A stretch of 64,000 nt of DNA from Halomonas denitrificans (GCF_003056305.1 NZ_PYVX01000002.1:434001-498000); one strand, 5' to 3'. Positions 45,217-56,176 are shown, counted from the first letter of the stretch. Program-made: numbers and translations. Notes: generated from the letters alone by a model not told the origin.

Positions 45217-45871
45217 ACTGCTGCGCGGTGTCGGCATGACATCGCAGCGAACCCGGGACCGCATGGTACGCCGCCTCGCCGATCAGGGCGTGCGCGACCG
45301 CCGCGTGCTGGAGGTCATGGCCCGCGAGCCGCGCCATCTGTTCCTCGACGAGGCGCTGTCGCATCGCGCCTACGAGGACACCTCGCTGCCCATCGGCCAC
45401 GGCCAGACCCTCTCCCAGCCCTGGATGGTGGCGCGGATGACCGAGCTCGTGATCCAGGAGGCCCCCGCCCGGGTGCTGGAGGTCGGCACCGGCTCCGGCT
45501 ACCAGACCCTGGTGCTGTCGCGGCTGGTCGCGGAACTCTGGTCGGTGGAACGGATCAATGCCCTGCACCGTCGCGCCGCCGAGCGGCTGCGCGGGCTCGA
45601 GGCGAGCAACGTCCGGCTGCGCCTGGCCGATGGCGGCCACGGCTGGTCGGAGGAGGCGCCCTTCGACGTCATCCTGCTGACCGCCTGCGCCCGCGAGCTG
45701 CCCGGGCCGCTGCTCGACCAGCTCGGCGAGGAGGGGGTGCTGATCACGCCGCTGGCCCAGCCGGACGGCAGTCAGTGGCTGACCCGGGTGCGCCGGCGTG
45801 GTGACGGCTTCGCCAGCGAGCGGCTGGAGCCGGTGCGCTTCGTGCCCCTGCTGGAGGGGGTCATCCGGTGA
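45203..45871 (+). CDS. pcm: Protein-L-isoaspartate O-methyltransferase
   Basis: A 222-residue SAM-dependent repair enzyme. [18 protein letters not shown] is the SAM-binding motif [16 protein letters not shown] and [10 protein letters not shown] are family blocks. Two starts are possible: 45203, inside surE, or 45236; the first keeps a common N-terminal leader. It repairs isoaspartyl damage in aged proteins. It lies in the surE-pcm-popT-nlpD-rpoS run. Confidence 0.93.
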   Translation: MPSSELLRGVGMTSQRTRDRMVRRLADQGVRDRRVLEVMAREPRHLFLDEALSHRAYEDTSLPIGHGQTLSQPWMVARMTELVIQEAPARVLEVGTGSGYQTLVLSRLVAELWSVERINALHRRAAERLRGLEASNVRLRLADGGHGWSEEAPFDVILLTACARELPGPLLDQLGEEGVLITPLAQPDGSQWLTRVRRRGDGFASERLEPVRFVPLLEGVIR

Positions 45872-45902
45872 GCAGGGCGTCATTCGTTGAAAGGAGTCGG
45901 CT

Positions 45903-46913
45903 GTGAAGCGTCATTTCGGGATCTTTTTCAGGGGCGCCGGCATGGGGGCCGCCGATGCAGTCCCCGGCGTCTCCGGCGGCACCATCGCCTTCGTCACCGG
46001 CATCTATGAGGAGCTGATCCACACCATCAAGCAGTTCGGGCCGAGTGCCTTCGTGGCGTGGCGGCAGGGGGGGCTTGCGCGTCTCGCGCTGCACCTCAAC
46101 CTGGCCTTCATGCTGCCGCTGCTGGCCGGCATCTTCCTGAGCCTGTTCAGCGTGGCGCACCTGGTCGTCTGGCTGATCGAGGACTACCCCTTGCTGCTCA
46201 ACGGTTTCTTCTTCGGCCTGGTGGCCGCCTCCGCCGTGGTGGTCAGCCGCCACCCGGACGACTGGCGCTGGTGGCACCTGGTGCCGCTGGCCGTCGGCCT
46301 GCTGCTGGCCCACGGCCTGCCGTCGCTGATGCCGCTGGTCGCCCAGCTCGGCCAGCCCGACCTGGTGCTGGTGGTGGGCGGTGCCATCGCCATCAGCGCG
46401 CTGCTGCTGCCCGGCGTGTCGGGCAGCTTCCTGCTGCTGACCATGGGGCTCTACGGCACGGTGATGGAGGGCATCCGCAGCGTCGACCTGGGGCTTCTGG
46501 CGCTGTTCGGCGCGGGCTGCCTGGTGGGCCTGTTCGGCTTCTCGCGGCTGCTCTCCTGGCTCCTGCGTCATCACCATACCGCCACCCTGCAGCTGCTGGT
46601 CGGCTTCATCATCGGCTCGCTGCCGGTACTCTGGCCGTGGCGCGAACTGGTACGCTACCAGCTCGGCGCCGAGGGCCAGATGATTCCCCTCGACTATCGC
46701 TATCTGACCCCGGCCGACTTCGCCGAGCTGACCGGCGAGCCCGCCCAGCTGCTGGCGGTGGCCGCCCTGATGCTGGCCGGTGCCGCCCTGGTGCTGCTGC
46801 TCGGCTGGGCCAACCGCTCCGCCGGCGCCGAGGCCGCGCCCCCGGCCGCCCGCCGCGCGGCGACCGCCGGACCCCGACAAGGTGCTGACAAGGAGGAAGG
46901 CTCCGATGCATAA
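45903..46913 (+). CDS. popT: PopT-type polyprenyl-phosphate transporter (DUF368)
   Basis: A 336-residue inner-membrane protein with about 8-9 helices. The paired motifs GAADAVPGVSGGTIAFVTGIYE (residues 15-36, read in parts) and LLPGVSGSFLLLTMGLYG (about residue 165) are the DUF368 signature. Recent work assigns DUF368/PopT to recycling undecaprenyl phosphate across the membrane, especially under alkaline or ionic stress. The start is GTG at 45903 with AAGGAG 7 bases upstream. The tail after residue 300 is charged. It sits between pcm and nlpD, where most relatives have no gene, and overlaps nlpD by 8 bases. Confidence 0.87.
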   Translation: MKRHFGIFFRGAGMGAADAVPGVSGGTIAFVTGIYEELIHTIKQFGPSAFVAWRQGGLARLALHLNLAFMLPLLAGIFLSLFSVAHLVVWLIEDYPLLLNGFFFGLVAASAVVVSRHPDDWRWWHLVPLAVGLLLAHGLPSLMPLVAQLGQPDLVLVVGGAIAISALLLPGVSGSFLLLTMGLYGTVMEGIRSVDLGLLALFGAGCLVGLFGFSRLLSWLLRHHHTATLQLLVGFIIGSLPVLWPWRELVRYQLGAEGQMIPLDYRYLTPADFAELTGEPAQLLAVAALMLAGAALVLLLGWANRSAGAEAAPPAARRAATAGPRQGADKEEGSDA

Positions 46914-48048
46914 GGTATTTCTGATTTCCGGGCTGGCGCTGGCGCTGGCCGGCTGCGCCGCCCAGCAGGGCGACAGCGTGCCGGTCCAGGTCCGCGACCT
47001 CTCGGCCGCTCGCGCGGACACTCGCCCCGCCCAGTACACCGTCGAGGCGGGGGACACCCTCTACGGCATCGCCTGGCGCCACGACATGGACTATCGCGAC
47101 CTGGCGCGCCTCAACCGCATCGGGCCGCCCTATCGCATCGAGCCCGGCCAGACGCTGACGCTCGGCGGCGACGGGGCGGGCGGCGCCGCGGCGTCCGGCC
47201 AGGCCGACGCGCAGGGCGGTGGCGTGGTGGCGACCGGCCTCGGCGGCGCGGCCTCGGCCAGCGGCGAGGACCTCGACTGGCTGATGCCCGACGAGAGCGC
47301 CATCGAGCGCAACCGGCGCCTGGCGGCCGAGCGCTCGTCCCAGGAGGACGCCAGCGATGGAGCGGCCGACGCCGGCGCCGATGACGCCTCGGGCACTGAG
47401 GAATCGGGCCCGGGCCCGGTCTACAGCTACGACAGCCCCGGGGCGGATGGCGAGTTGAGCGAGCGCGACCTGGCCGAACGGCGCGAGCGCGACGCCCAGG
47501 CCCAGGAGGAGGGCGCCGAGCGCGCCGGGCCGACCGCCGAGGAGGGCGCCGAGCAGACCGCCCAGGCGTCGTCCGACGCGAGCGGCGAGGCCCCGGCAGC
47601 CACCGACGAGGGAGCCTCGGTGGCCGGCGAGCCCGACGCCCCGGCGAGCGACGAGCGTCGCTACACCCCGGTGGCGGAGGTGCCCTGGCAGTGGCCCGCG
47701 CCCGGTGAGGTGGTCGGCCGTTTCGGCGAGGGCAGCAGCATCACCGCCGGCATTGATATCGCTGGTCAAAAGGGGCAGTCTGTCAAGGCAGCCGGGCCGG
47801 GGATCGTGGTCTACGCGGGCAGCGGCGTCAGGGGCTACGGCAACCTGATCCTGCTCAAGCACAACGACCAGTTCCTCAGCGCCTACGCCCACAACCAGAC
47901 CCTCCACGTCGAGGAGAACGATGTGGTCGAGGCCGGCGACGTCATCGCCACCATGGGTGACAGCGATGCCGAGGATGTCAGGCTGCACTTCGAGGTGCGC
48001 AAGGACGGCCAGCCTCAGGATCCTCTGGAGTATCTGCCGAAGCGCTGA
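46906..48048 (+). CDS. nlpD: NlpD-type lipoprotein, LysM and degenerate LytM domains
   Basis: A 380-residue outer-membrane lipoprotein. The lipobox is LALAGC with Cys17. A LysM domain (about 44-88) starts YTVEAGDTLYGIAWRH. An unusually long acidic linker (about 90-255) leads to an M23/LytM domain (about 260-375). Metal ligands of active M23 peptidases are missing: TAGIDIAG has no zinc-binding His and VRLHFEVR keeps only one of the HxH pair. This is normal for NlpD, which activates the amidase AmiC rather than cutting peptidoglycan. A strong AAGGAGGAA site precedes the start, inside the popT tail. rpoS follows and is usually driven partly from within nlpD. Confidence 0.92.
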   Translation: MHKVFLISGLALALAGCAAQQGDSVPVQVRDLSAARADTRPAQYTVEAGDTLYGIAWRHDMDYRDLARLNRIGPPYRIEPGQTLTLGGDGAGGAAASGQADAQGGGVVATGLGGAASASGEDLDWLMPDESAIERNRRLAAERSSQEDASDGAADAGADDASGTEESGPGPVYSYDSPGADGELSERDLAERRERDAQAQEEGAERAGPTAEEGAEQTAQASSDASGEAPAATDEGASVAGEPDAPASDERRYTPVAEVPWQWPAPGEVVGRFGEGSSITAGIDIAGQKGQSVKAAGPGIVVYAGSGVRGYGNLILLKHNDQFLSAYAHNQTLHVEENDVVEAGDVIATMGDSDAEDVRLHFEVRKDGQPQDPLEYLPKR

Positions 48049-48173
48049 CCCCCGGTCGGCGGCGGCCACCACCCGAGGCAGAAGCTCCGGGGCTCTCAAC
48101 AATAATAATCTCGTGCGTCGATCGTCCGGCCATGGACCTACGGCGCCCGGTCGCAACCATGGGGTAGGAATCG

Positions 48174-49187
48174 ATGAGCATGCTTGAACGGGACCTTCAG
48201 GATGTGAATCTGGCGTCCGCCGAAGAGGCGGACGATGACACTGTCGAGGCGGAGGACGATCGCGAGGAGATCGACGAGGAGGAAGAGGAGACGCTGAGCG
48301 GCGACGAGGACGCCTTCGAGAAGGCCCTGAGCCGCGAGGACCGCCACCATCGGCACAGCCTCGATGCCACCCAGATCTATCTCAACGAGATCGGCTTCTC
48401 GCCGCTGCTGACGCCCGAGGAGGAGGTCTTCTTCGGGCGGCTGGCCCGCAAGGGCGATCCGCTGGGCCGCTCGCGGATGATCGAGTCCAACCTGCGCCTG
48501 GTGGTGAAGATCGCCCGGCGCTACCTCAACCGCGGCCTCACCCTGCTCGACCTCATCGAGGAGGGCAACCTCGGCCTGATCCGCGCCGTCGAGAAGTTCG
48601 ATCCCGAGCGCGGCTTCCGCTTCTCGACCTACGCCACCTGGTGGATCCGCCAGACCATCGAGCGGGCGCTGATGAACCAGACCCGCACCATCCGGCTGCC
48701 GATCCACGTGGTCAAGGAGCTCAACATCTACCTGCGGGCGGCCCGCGAGCTGACCCAGAAGCTCGACCACGAGGCCACCGCCGAGGAGGTCGCCGACTAC
48801 CTCGACAAGCCGGTGGAGACCGTCAAGAAGATGATGGGCCTCAACGAGCGGGTCTCCTCCGTCGACTACCCGATGGGCAGCGAGAGCGACAAGCCGCTGA
48901 TCGAGACCCTGGCCGACGACAACGACCAGGGCCCCGAGTCGACCCTGGTCGACGGCGACGTTCGTCAGCACGTCGACGAGTGGCTGGCCGAGCTCACCGA
49001 GAAGCAGATGGAGGTGGTGGTGCGCCGCTTCGGCCTGCGCGGCCACGAGGCCGCGACCCTCGAGCAGGTCGGCGAGGAGATCGGCCTGACCCGCGAGCGG
49101 GTCCGCCAGATCCAGGTGGAGGCTCTGAAGAAGCTGCGCCGCATGCTCGACAAGCAGGGTCTCTCGCTGGACGCCATCTTCGAGTGA
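48174..49187 (+). CDS. rpoS: Stationary-phase sigma factor RpoS
   Basis: A 337-residue sigma-70-type factor. An acidic N-terminus (residues 10-45) is followed by region 1.2 ([17 protein letters not shown]), region 2 ([23 protein letters not shown]), region 3 and region 4 ([20 protein letters not shown]). Length and the nlpD-rpoS order identify it as RpoS. It directs general stress and stationary-phase transcription. The 125-base gap after nlpD is the expected leader, but I see no clear regulatory RNA structure. A strong hairpin follows the stop. Confidence 0.96.
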   Translation: MSMLERDLQDVNLASAEEADDDTVEAEDDREEIDEEEEETLSGDEDAFEKALSREDRHHRHSLDATQIYLNEIGFSPLLTPEEEVFFGRLARKGDPLGRSRMIESNLRLVVKIARRYLNRGLTLLDLIEEGNLGLIRAVEKFDPERGFRFSTYATWWIRQTIERALMNQTRTIRLPIHVVKELNIYLRAARELTQKLDHEATAEEVADYLDKPVETVKKMMGLNERVSSVDYPMGSESDKPLIETLADDNDQGPESTLVDGDVRQHVDEWLAELTEKQMEVVVRRFGLRGHEAATLEQVGEEIGLTRERVRQIQVEALKKLRRMLDKQGLSLDAIFE

Positions 49188-49192
49188 TCCCC

Positions 49193-49221
49193 GGGGCGGT
49201 CCGCGCGACGCGGGCCGCCCC
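49193..49221 (+). terminator. Hairpin terminator of rpoS
   Basis: GGGGCGGTCCGCG pairs with CGCGGGCCGCCCC (13 bp, one T-G pair, 3-base loop), starting 6 bases after the rpoS stop. No T-run follows. Confidence 0.7.
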
Positions 49222-49400
49222 ACGCTCGCGGGTGGGCGGTCGGCCTCGCCTCGTTCGTGGCAGTCGTTTCCACTGCTCATGAGCTCCTTGGCCAGAGGAA
49301 TGCCTGGTTTGCTGGTCGGATGTGGCGTCTTTTGCCATGAACTCCCGGAGCGATTGAGGGATAATTACTGTTTTCCCCTCGACGCGACAGGATTCCGATC

Positions 49401-50504
49401 ATGGCCCGGCCGCTGATTGCCGACATCGACCTCGACGCCCTGCGTCACAACTACCGCCTGGCCCGTGACCAGGCCCCCCACAGCCGCTCCGTCGCCGTGA
49501 TCAAGGCCGACGCCTACGGGCACGGCGCGCTGCGCTGTGCCCGCGCCCTCGAGGACCTGGCACCGGCCTTCGCCGTGGCCTGCCTCGAGGAGGCCGAGAC
49601 GCTGCGCGAGGGGGGCATCACCGCGCCCATCGTGCTGCTCGAGGGCATCTTCGAGGCCGCCGAGCTCGAGCGGGTCGAGGCGCTGGGGCTGTGGATGGCG
49701 GTGCACAGCGAGTGGCAGCTCGAGGCGCTGCTCGCCTACCGGCCCGCCCGTCCCATTCCGGTGTGGGTCAAGGTGGACTCGGGGATGCACCGCCTGGGCT
49801 TCCCGCCGGAGCAGGCCGAGGCGGTCTGGGCGCGGCTCGCCGCCGCGCCGGCGCACGCCTGCGACCTGCACCTGATGAGCCACTTCGCCACCGCCGATGC
49901 CCGGGAAGGCGACTACTTCGAGCAGCAGCTCGGGCTGCTGGCGGCCCTGGCCGAGCGGCTCGGCGCGCCCACCTGCCTGGCCAACTCGCCCGCCACCCTC
50001 GCCTGGCCCGCCTCCCACGGCGCCTGGAACCGGCCCGGGGTGATGCTCTACGGCAGCGACCCGCTGGAGGCCGCCAACGCGGCGAGCCGTCGCCTCGCCC
50101 CGGTGATGACCCTGCGCTCGGCGATCATCGCCGTCCGTGAGCTCGAGGCGGGGGAGCCGGTGGGCTATGGCGGGCGCTGGCGGGCGCCGCGCCCCTCGCG
50201 GATCGGCGTGGTGGCGGCGGGCTACGGCGACGGCTACGACCGCCACGCGGCCGACGGCACTCCGGTGCTGGTCAACGGCCGGCGCACGGCGATCGCCGGC
50301 AAGGTCTCCATGGACATGCTCACCGTGGACCTCACCGATATCCCCGAGGCCGACATCGGCAGCGAGGTGGTGCTGTGGGGCCGGGCGGCGAACGGCGAGG
50401 TGCTGTCGGTGGACGAGGTGGCCCGCCACTGCGACACCATCAGCTACACCCTGCTCACGGGGGTGCTGCCGAGGGTGCCCAGGCGCTATCATGGCGCGGA
50501 CTGA
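49401..50504 (+). CDS. alr: Alanine racemase
   Basis: A 367-residue PLP enzyme producing D-alanine for peptidoglycan. VAVIKADAYGHGALR holds the PLP Lys35; HLMSHFATAD and NRPGVMLYGSDP are barrel motifs; the C-terminal domain has VGYGGRWRAPRPSRIGVVAAGYGDGY with the catalytic Tyr, and VSMDMLTVDLTD. Normal length. Whether it is Alr or the catabolic DadX cannot be decided, but no dadA neighbours it. The 213-base region upstream holds its promoter. Confidence 0.94.
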   Translation: MARPLIADIDLDALRHNYRLARDQAPHSRSVAVIKADAYGHGALRCARALEDLAPAFAVACLEEAETLREGGITAPIVLLEGIFEAAELERVEALGLWMAVHSEWQLEALLAYRPARPIPVWVKVDSGMHRLGFPPEQAEAVWARLAAAPAHACDLHLMSHFATADAREGDYFEQQLGLLAALAERLGAPTCLANSPATLAWPASHGAWNRPGVMLYGSDPLEAANAASRRLAPVMTLRSAIIAVRELEAGEPVGYGGRWRAPRPSRIGVVAAGYGDGYDRHAADGTPVLVNGRRTAIAGKVSMDMLTVDLTDIPEADIGSEVVLWGRAANGEVLSVDEVARHCDTISYTLLTGVLPRVPRRYHGAD

Positions 50505-50526
50505 TCGCCGACCCACGGGAAGCCGC

Positions 50527-51444
50527 ATGTCCAAGGACGACACCCCCCAGACCTCCTTCGCCCACCCGCGCTACTGGCCCGCCTGGCTCGGCATCGGGGC
50601 CATGTACGCGGTGGCCTGGCTGCCCTGGCGCCTCAAGCTGTGGATCGGCCGGGCCATCGGCCTGGCCGCCTGGCGCTTCGCCGGGCGCCGCCGGCACATC
50701 ACCGAGACCAATATCCGGCTCTGCTTCCCGGAGCGCGATGCCGATCAGCAGGCCGCCCTGGTGCGGGAGAGCTTCATCGCCAACGGCATCGGCCTGGTCG
50801 AGACGGCCACCGGCTGGTGCCGGGACCACGAGCACCTGCGCCATCGGGTGATCTTCCGCGGGCAGGAGCACATGGCGCGGCTGCAGGCCCAGGGGCGGGG
50901 CGCCCTGATCCTCGGGGTGCACTTCTCGACCCTCGACCTGGGAGCTGCCCTGCATGCGCTCTACTTTCGCGCCGATGCCGTGCAGCGCCCCCACGACAAC
51001 CCGCTCTTCGACCGCTTCATGGCGCGCGCCCGGGCCCCGTATTTCGATGCGATCCTCGACCGTCACGACCTGCGCGGCGTGGTGCGCCGCATCAAGGCGG
51101 GCCATGCGGTCTGGTACTCGCCGGACCAGGACTTCGGCCGCGAGGCCAGCGTCTTCGCGCCCTTCTTCGGCGTCGAGGCGGCCACGGTGCGCATGACCGC
51201 GCGCATCGCGCGCATGACCGGGGCGCCGGTGATACCGCTGATCTTCCATCGCAATCCGGACGATCGCACCTACACCCTGGAGTACCTGCCGCCCCTCGAG
51301 GACTTCCCCAGCGGCGACGAGGTGGCCGATGCCAGCCGCGTCAACGCGGTGATCGAGGCGGCGATCCGCCGTCACCCCGAGCAGTACCTGTGGCTGCACC
51401 GGCGCTTCAAGACCCGCCCGCGGGGCGAGGCGAAGCTCTACTGA
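50527..51444 (+). CDS. lpxL: Kdo2-lipid A acyltransferase, LpxL/HtrB type
   Basis: A 305-residue inner-membrane acyltransferase of lipid A late acylation. One N-terminal hydrophobic segment (about residues 18-38), then the catalytic H-x4-D/E motif in GVHFSTLDLG (about 135), then WYSPDQDFGREASVFAPFFG and the C-terminal YLWLHRRFKTRP. The conserved patterns favour LpxL over LpxM, but the paralogue call is not certain. It follows alr by 22 bases. Confidence 0.88.
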   Translation: MSKDDTPQTSFAHPRYWPAWLGIGAMYAVAWLPWRLKLWIGRAIGLAAWRFAGRRRHITETNIRLCFPERDADQQAALVRESFIANGIGLVETATGWCRDHEHLRHRVIFRGQEHMARLQAQGRGALILGVHFSTLDLGAALHALYFRADAVQRPHDNPLFDRFMARARAPYFDAILDRHDLRGVVRRIKAGHAVWYSPDQDFGREASVFAPFFGVEAATVRMTARIARMTGAPVIPLIFHRNPDDRTYTLEYLPPLEDFPSGDEVADASRVNAVIEAAIRRHPEQYLWLHRRFKTRPRGEAKLY

Positions 51445-51725
51445 GGCGACCCTCCTCGAGCGCTCTGCACGGGTGCCTGGCCGACAAGGGACTATACTGA
51501 ATCGGCCAACGCCACTCTCCGCCGACACCGGCTGACAGGCAAAGCGCCAGGAACCTCGGCCGCGGTGTTACCGGGCCACTTTTCGCACGCGATACCTCTC
51601 CCCCGACGCCAGACGGTCATGGCCGTTCGCACGGTGCTTGTCCTTTTCTGCACCCCGGCTGCTGGACTGGCGCCCCTCACATGAGACGCCACGGGCTCGG
51701 GTGCTTCCTCGAGGAGTGTCTCGTC

Positions 51726-51992
51726 ATGCAACGCTCAACCCTGATCGGTGTTTGCCTCGCGTCATCCCTGCTCGCATCCTCCGCCTGGGCCGCGCCCCTG
51801 GCCGATCGTGATCCCGACGTCGCGTCCGCCCCCCGGGACATCACCTGCAGCGGGCCGGGATTCGACGACTCGGACGGCCTCGCGTTCCTGTCCGATCCGG
51901 CGGCCACCGCCGCCCAGCGCCGCAGCGCGATCCGGCTGCTCTTCACGGCGGAGCACTATCGGCTGCGAGACGGCCTGACCGACTACGAGTGA
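51726..51992 (+). CDS. Small secreted hypothetical protein
   Basis: An 88-residue protein. A clear signal peptide MQRSTLIGVCLASSLLASS ends with AWA-AP near residue 23, leaving about 65 mature residues that are acidic and include one Cys (DITCSGPGFDDSD) and a C-terminal YRLRDGLTDYE. I do not recognise the family. GAGGAG lies about 9 bases upstream of ATG 51726; an ATG at 51681 is unlikely. The 281 bases upstream contain a TATACT hexamer (51493-51498) but no convincing -35. Confidence 0.6.
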   Translation: MQRSTLIGVCLASSLLASSAWAAPLADRDPDVASAPRDITCSGPGFDDSDGLAFLSDPAATAAQRRSAIRLLFTAEHYRLRDGLTDYE

Positions 51993-52097
51993 TCCGAGCG
52001 CCGAACGCCCCGAGGCGCCGGATCATGCGCTGTCTTGCGACCGGGCGAGCTGCCTGGCCGCAAAGGCGGCCACCCGGGGCGTGCGGCCCGACGTGGC

Positions 52098-53435
52098 TCA
52101 GCCGCCCTGCCGGCCGGGCAGGGCGGCCGGCAGCCGGAGCCGGTGCAGGCCGTCGTCCAGGCGCGCCGAGACGAAGCGGCGATCCAGCGGATGGCGCACC
52201 GCCCCGGCGAGCGTCTCCAGCACCCGATCGGCATGGGCCTGCAGCAGCGCGAGCTCCCGGGGCTCGGCGAACAGCGACAGTGTCTTGAGCGCCTTGAGCA
52301 CGCCCAGGCCGATGCTCAGGTCGTGCCGGCCGTGGTGCAGGATGGGCTGGAAGAGCCGGTAGAGCAGGCTCTCGAAGTCCTCCACCCGCCAGGTCACCCG
52401 GCAGCGCCCGTCGCCATCGAAGCGCGCATTGCAGGGTTGCCACTCGAGGCGCCGGCGCAGCAGGTCGGTCAGGCGATGCAGGCAGAGCCGGGCGGTGCCG
52501 GGGTCGTTGATGCCCGGCGAGAGCGCCTTCAAGGCGATCTCCATCAGCTGGGTCATGCCGAACACGTGGTGCTCGGTGATCGCCTCGCCCTCCATGTAGA
52601 CCAGGGCGGCGCGGGCCTCCTCGCACCAGGCCGCCTCGGGTGGGCTCGCGGCCTCAAGCGTTAGGATCGGCAGCCCCTCCACCACGTAGTCGCCGAAGCG
52701 GAAGTGCAGGTGCACCACGCCGTCGACCCGGCGCGCCAGCGCGGCCAGGGCGCTGAGGTCGGCATTCTGCAGGTACCCGGCGCGCCGGGCGGCCACGGGG
52801 TGGCGAGGATCGCCCGAGGTCGGGGCGACGCCGAGCAGGCGCCACTCCCGGCCCTGCTGGCGGCGCTGCAGGGCGTGCATCGAGGCAAGCGTAGTGCGGT
52901 GCAGGTCGGTGGCCACGGCGTCGATCTGGATCGACATCGAGGCGTTGTGGATGAAGTAGACGAACAGCGCCAGGCAGTGGATGACCATGGCGCAGGCCAG
53001 GTAGATCGCCAGTGAGCGCCAGGTCGCCTCGCCCTCGGCCACGTCCGGCACCATCAGCAGCATCAGGATGAAGAGGATGGTGCCCAGGTAGTGGCCCAGC
53101 ACCCACTGGTGCGGGCGCTCCGAGACCAGCCCGAACACCAGCTTGTGGGAGAACTGTCCGCCGGCCTGGGAGAGCACCGACATCACCATGGAGAAGCTGA
53201 AGACCATCAGCGAGATCATGCCGCCGAGCAGGGCGGCGAGCAGCGCCTGGGTCTTCTCCGGCGCCTCGAGGCCGAGCAGCGTGAGCAGGGTCGGCAGCCG
53301 CTCGTCGGAGATCGGCAGCAGCAGGGCGGCGAGGCTCGCCAGGCCGTAGGCCAGCGCCAGCAGGGTGGGCAGGTAGGCAATGCTCTGCCGGAAGGCCTTG
53401 AGCAGGCGCACGGGCCAGATCATCGAGCGGTTCAT
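52098..53435 (-). CDS. DUF2254 membrane protein
   Basis: A 445-residue inner-membrane protein. Four hydrophobic segments lie in the first half (about residues 18-42, 62-90, 110-132 and 137-162), with the family block LGGMISLMVFSFSMVMSVLSQ and HNASMSIQIDAVATDLH. The C-terminal soluble half has RFGDYVVEGLPIL and ALSPGINDPGTARLCLHRL. The family has no firm function; an ion-channel-like or osmotic role has been guessed. GAGGAG precedes the ATG. Confidence 0.83.
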   Translation of the reverse strand: MNRSMIWPVRLLKAFRQSIAYLPTLLALAYGLASLAALLLPISDERLPTLLTLLGLEAPEKTQALLAALLGGMISLMVFSFSMVMSVLSQAGGQFSHKLVFGLVSERPHQWVLGHYLGTILFILMLLMVPDVAEGEATWRSLAIYLACAMVIHCLALFVYFIHNASMSIQIDAVATDLHRTTLASMHALQRRQQGREWRLLGVAPTSGDPRHPVAARRAGYLQNADLSALAALARRVDGVVHLHFRFGDYVVEGLPILTLEAASPPEAAWCEEARAALVYMEGEAITEHHVFGMTQLMEIALKALSPGINDPGTARLCLHRLTDLLRRRLEWQPCNARFDGDGRCRVTWRVEDFESLLYRLFQPILHHGRHDLSIGLGVLKALKTLSLFAEPRELALLQAHADRVLETLAGAVRHPLDRRFVSARLDDGLHRLRLPAALPGRQGG

Positions 53436-53515
53436 GGGCGACTCCTCGCGGGACGAGTCCCCTTATGGCCCGCCGGGGCGCCTGGGACAACCCCTCCCTC
53501 GCCCCCACAATGCAA

Positions 53516-53546
53516 ACCGCCCCCTGCCGGTGGGCGAGGGGGCGGT
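53516..53546 (-). terminator. Rho-independent terminator of ettA
   Basis: ACCGCCCCCT (53516-53525) and AGGGGGCGGT (53537-53546) form a perfect 10-bp stem. On the minus strand it follows the ettA stop by 20 bases and runs into TTTGCATT. Confidence 0.72.
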
Positions 53547-53566
53547 CGGGTCGCGACAGCGCTCGA

Positions 53567-55228
<1,662 letters not shown>

Positions 55229-55318
55229 GTAGAGCCACTTGGTTGGGGGATTTCGGTGGCCACGATGATAGAGCCCGGGGGCGGCAAAGACCAGCCTCCC
55301 CGCGGGCGCTGGAGAGGC

Positions 55319-55546
55319 TTACTCCTCCTCTTCTTCTTCCTCTTCCTCGAGGGCGTCATCGAGGGACCAGTCGTCGGCGATGGCGCGGTGCAGGCGGCGC
55401 TCCTCGATCAGCGCCTCCACGCGGCGTCGCGCCCGCAGGGTGTCGGCGCGACTCGTCGGGCGCGTCTGGGCGGGTTCGTCGTTATCGGCGCTCAGGTAGT
55501 CCTGGTCGTCGTCGAAGGGGGTGTCGAGAAGGGGTTCATGGCTCAT
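55319..55546 (-). CDS. PA3496-family putative envelope integrity protein
   Basis: A 75-residue acidic protein. The core TLRARRRVEALIEERRLHRAI matches the short conserved helix of the PA3496 family. The N-terminus is Asp/Glu-rich (DTPFDDDQDYLSADND) and the C-terminus ends in nine consecutive Glu. The start at 55546 has GGGAGG about 8 bases upstream; the frame stays open upstream without signal. The function is not known beyond the family name. The poly-Glu codons form a GAG/GAA simple repeat that may vary in length. Confidence 0.75.
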   Translation of the reverse strand: MSHEPLLDTPFDDDQDYLSADNDEPAQTRPTSRADTLRARRRVEALIEERRLHRAIADDWSLDDALEEEEEEEEE

Positions 55547-55741
55547 GCGAAGTCCTCCCATGGCCTGGGCCGAGGGCTCGAGCCGTCGGCACGGCGATCG
55601 ATCGCTTCGCGTCCCCGGCGGGGAGCCTGAAGCGCCAGCGGCAATACCTCTTGCCTGCTGGCTATATATCGTCACGGCGGGAGGAGAACAAGCCCCTGGC
55701 GGGAGTTTTTTCGCGCGCCCCGGGCGGGCGCCGGGGCGGGC

Positions 55742-56176
55742 TCAGGAGAGGCCGTGCTCGGCCTTGAGCCGCTCGAGCTCCTGCTGCGCCTCGACCCGCT
55801 CGGTGACGTCCTTCTGCACGCCGATGTAGTAGTTGAGGTTGTCGTCCTCGTCGTGCACCGGCGTGATGGAGAGCTCGTTGTAGAAGAGGGTGCCGTCCTT
55901 CCGGTAGTTGCGCAGCACCTCGCGGCAGGGGCGTCCCTCCTTGAGGGCGAGGCGGATGGCATCGAGCCCGGGCTGGTCGCGGTCCTCGTTCTGCAGGAAG
56001 CGGCAGTCCTGGTAGAGGATCTCGTCGGCGCTGTAGCCGGTGAGGCGCTCGAAGCCCTGGTTGACGTAGATCAGGATGTTCTCGTCGCCCTCCTGCTCGG
56101 CGACCACGATGCCGTCCTCCGAGGCATCGACGATGCGTTCCAGCAGTTCCGGGCTGATCAGCGGGGATCGTTTCAT
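55742..56176 (-). CDS. Short LOV-domain blue-light photoreceptor
   Basis: A 144-residue single PAS/LOV protein. The LOV core has the flavin-binding Cys58 in YQDCRFLQ, the FMN-contacting Asn90 and Asn100 in RNYRKDGTLFYNELSITPV, and the conserved Gln121 in YYIGVQKDVTER. GIVVAEQEGDENILIYVNQ at the N-terminus is very close to the short LOV proteins of Pseudomonas putida (PpSB1-LOV). A C-terminal helix (RVEAQQELERLKAEHGL) would form the dimer-making J-alpha coil. No kinase, EAL or HTH output is fused, so the output must be another protein. AGGAAG lies about 7 bases before ATG 56176. Confidence 0.88.
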   Translation of the reverse strand: MKRSPLISPELLERIVDASEDGIVVAEQEGDENILIYVNQGFERLTGYSADEILYQDCRFLQNEDRDQPGLDAIRLALKEGRPCREVLRNYRKDGTLFYNELSITPVHDEDDNLNYYIGVQKDVTERVEAQQELERLKAEHGLS

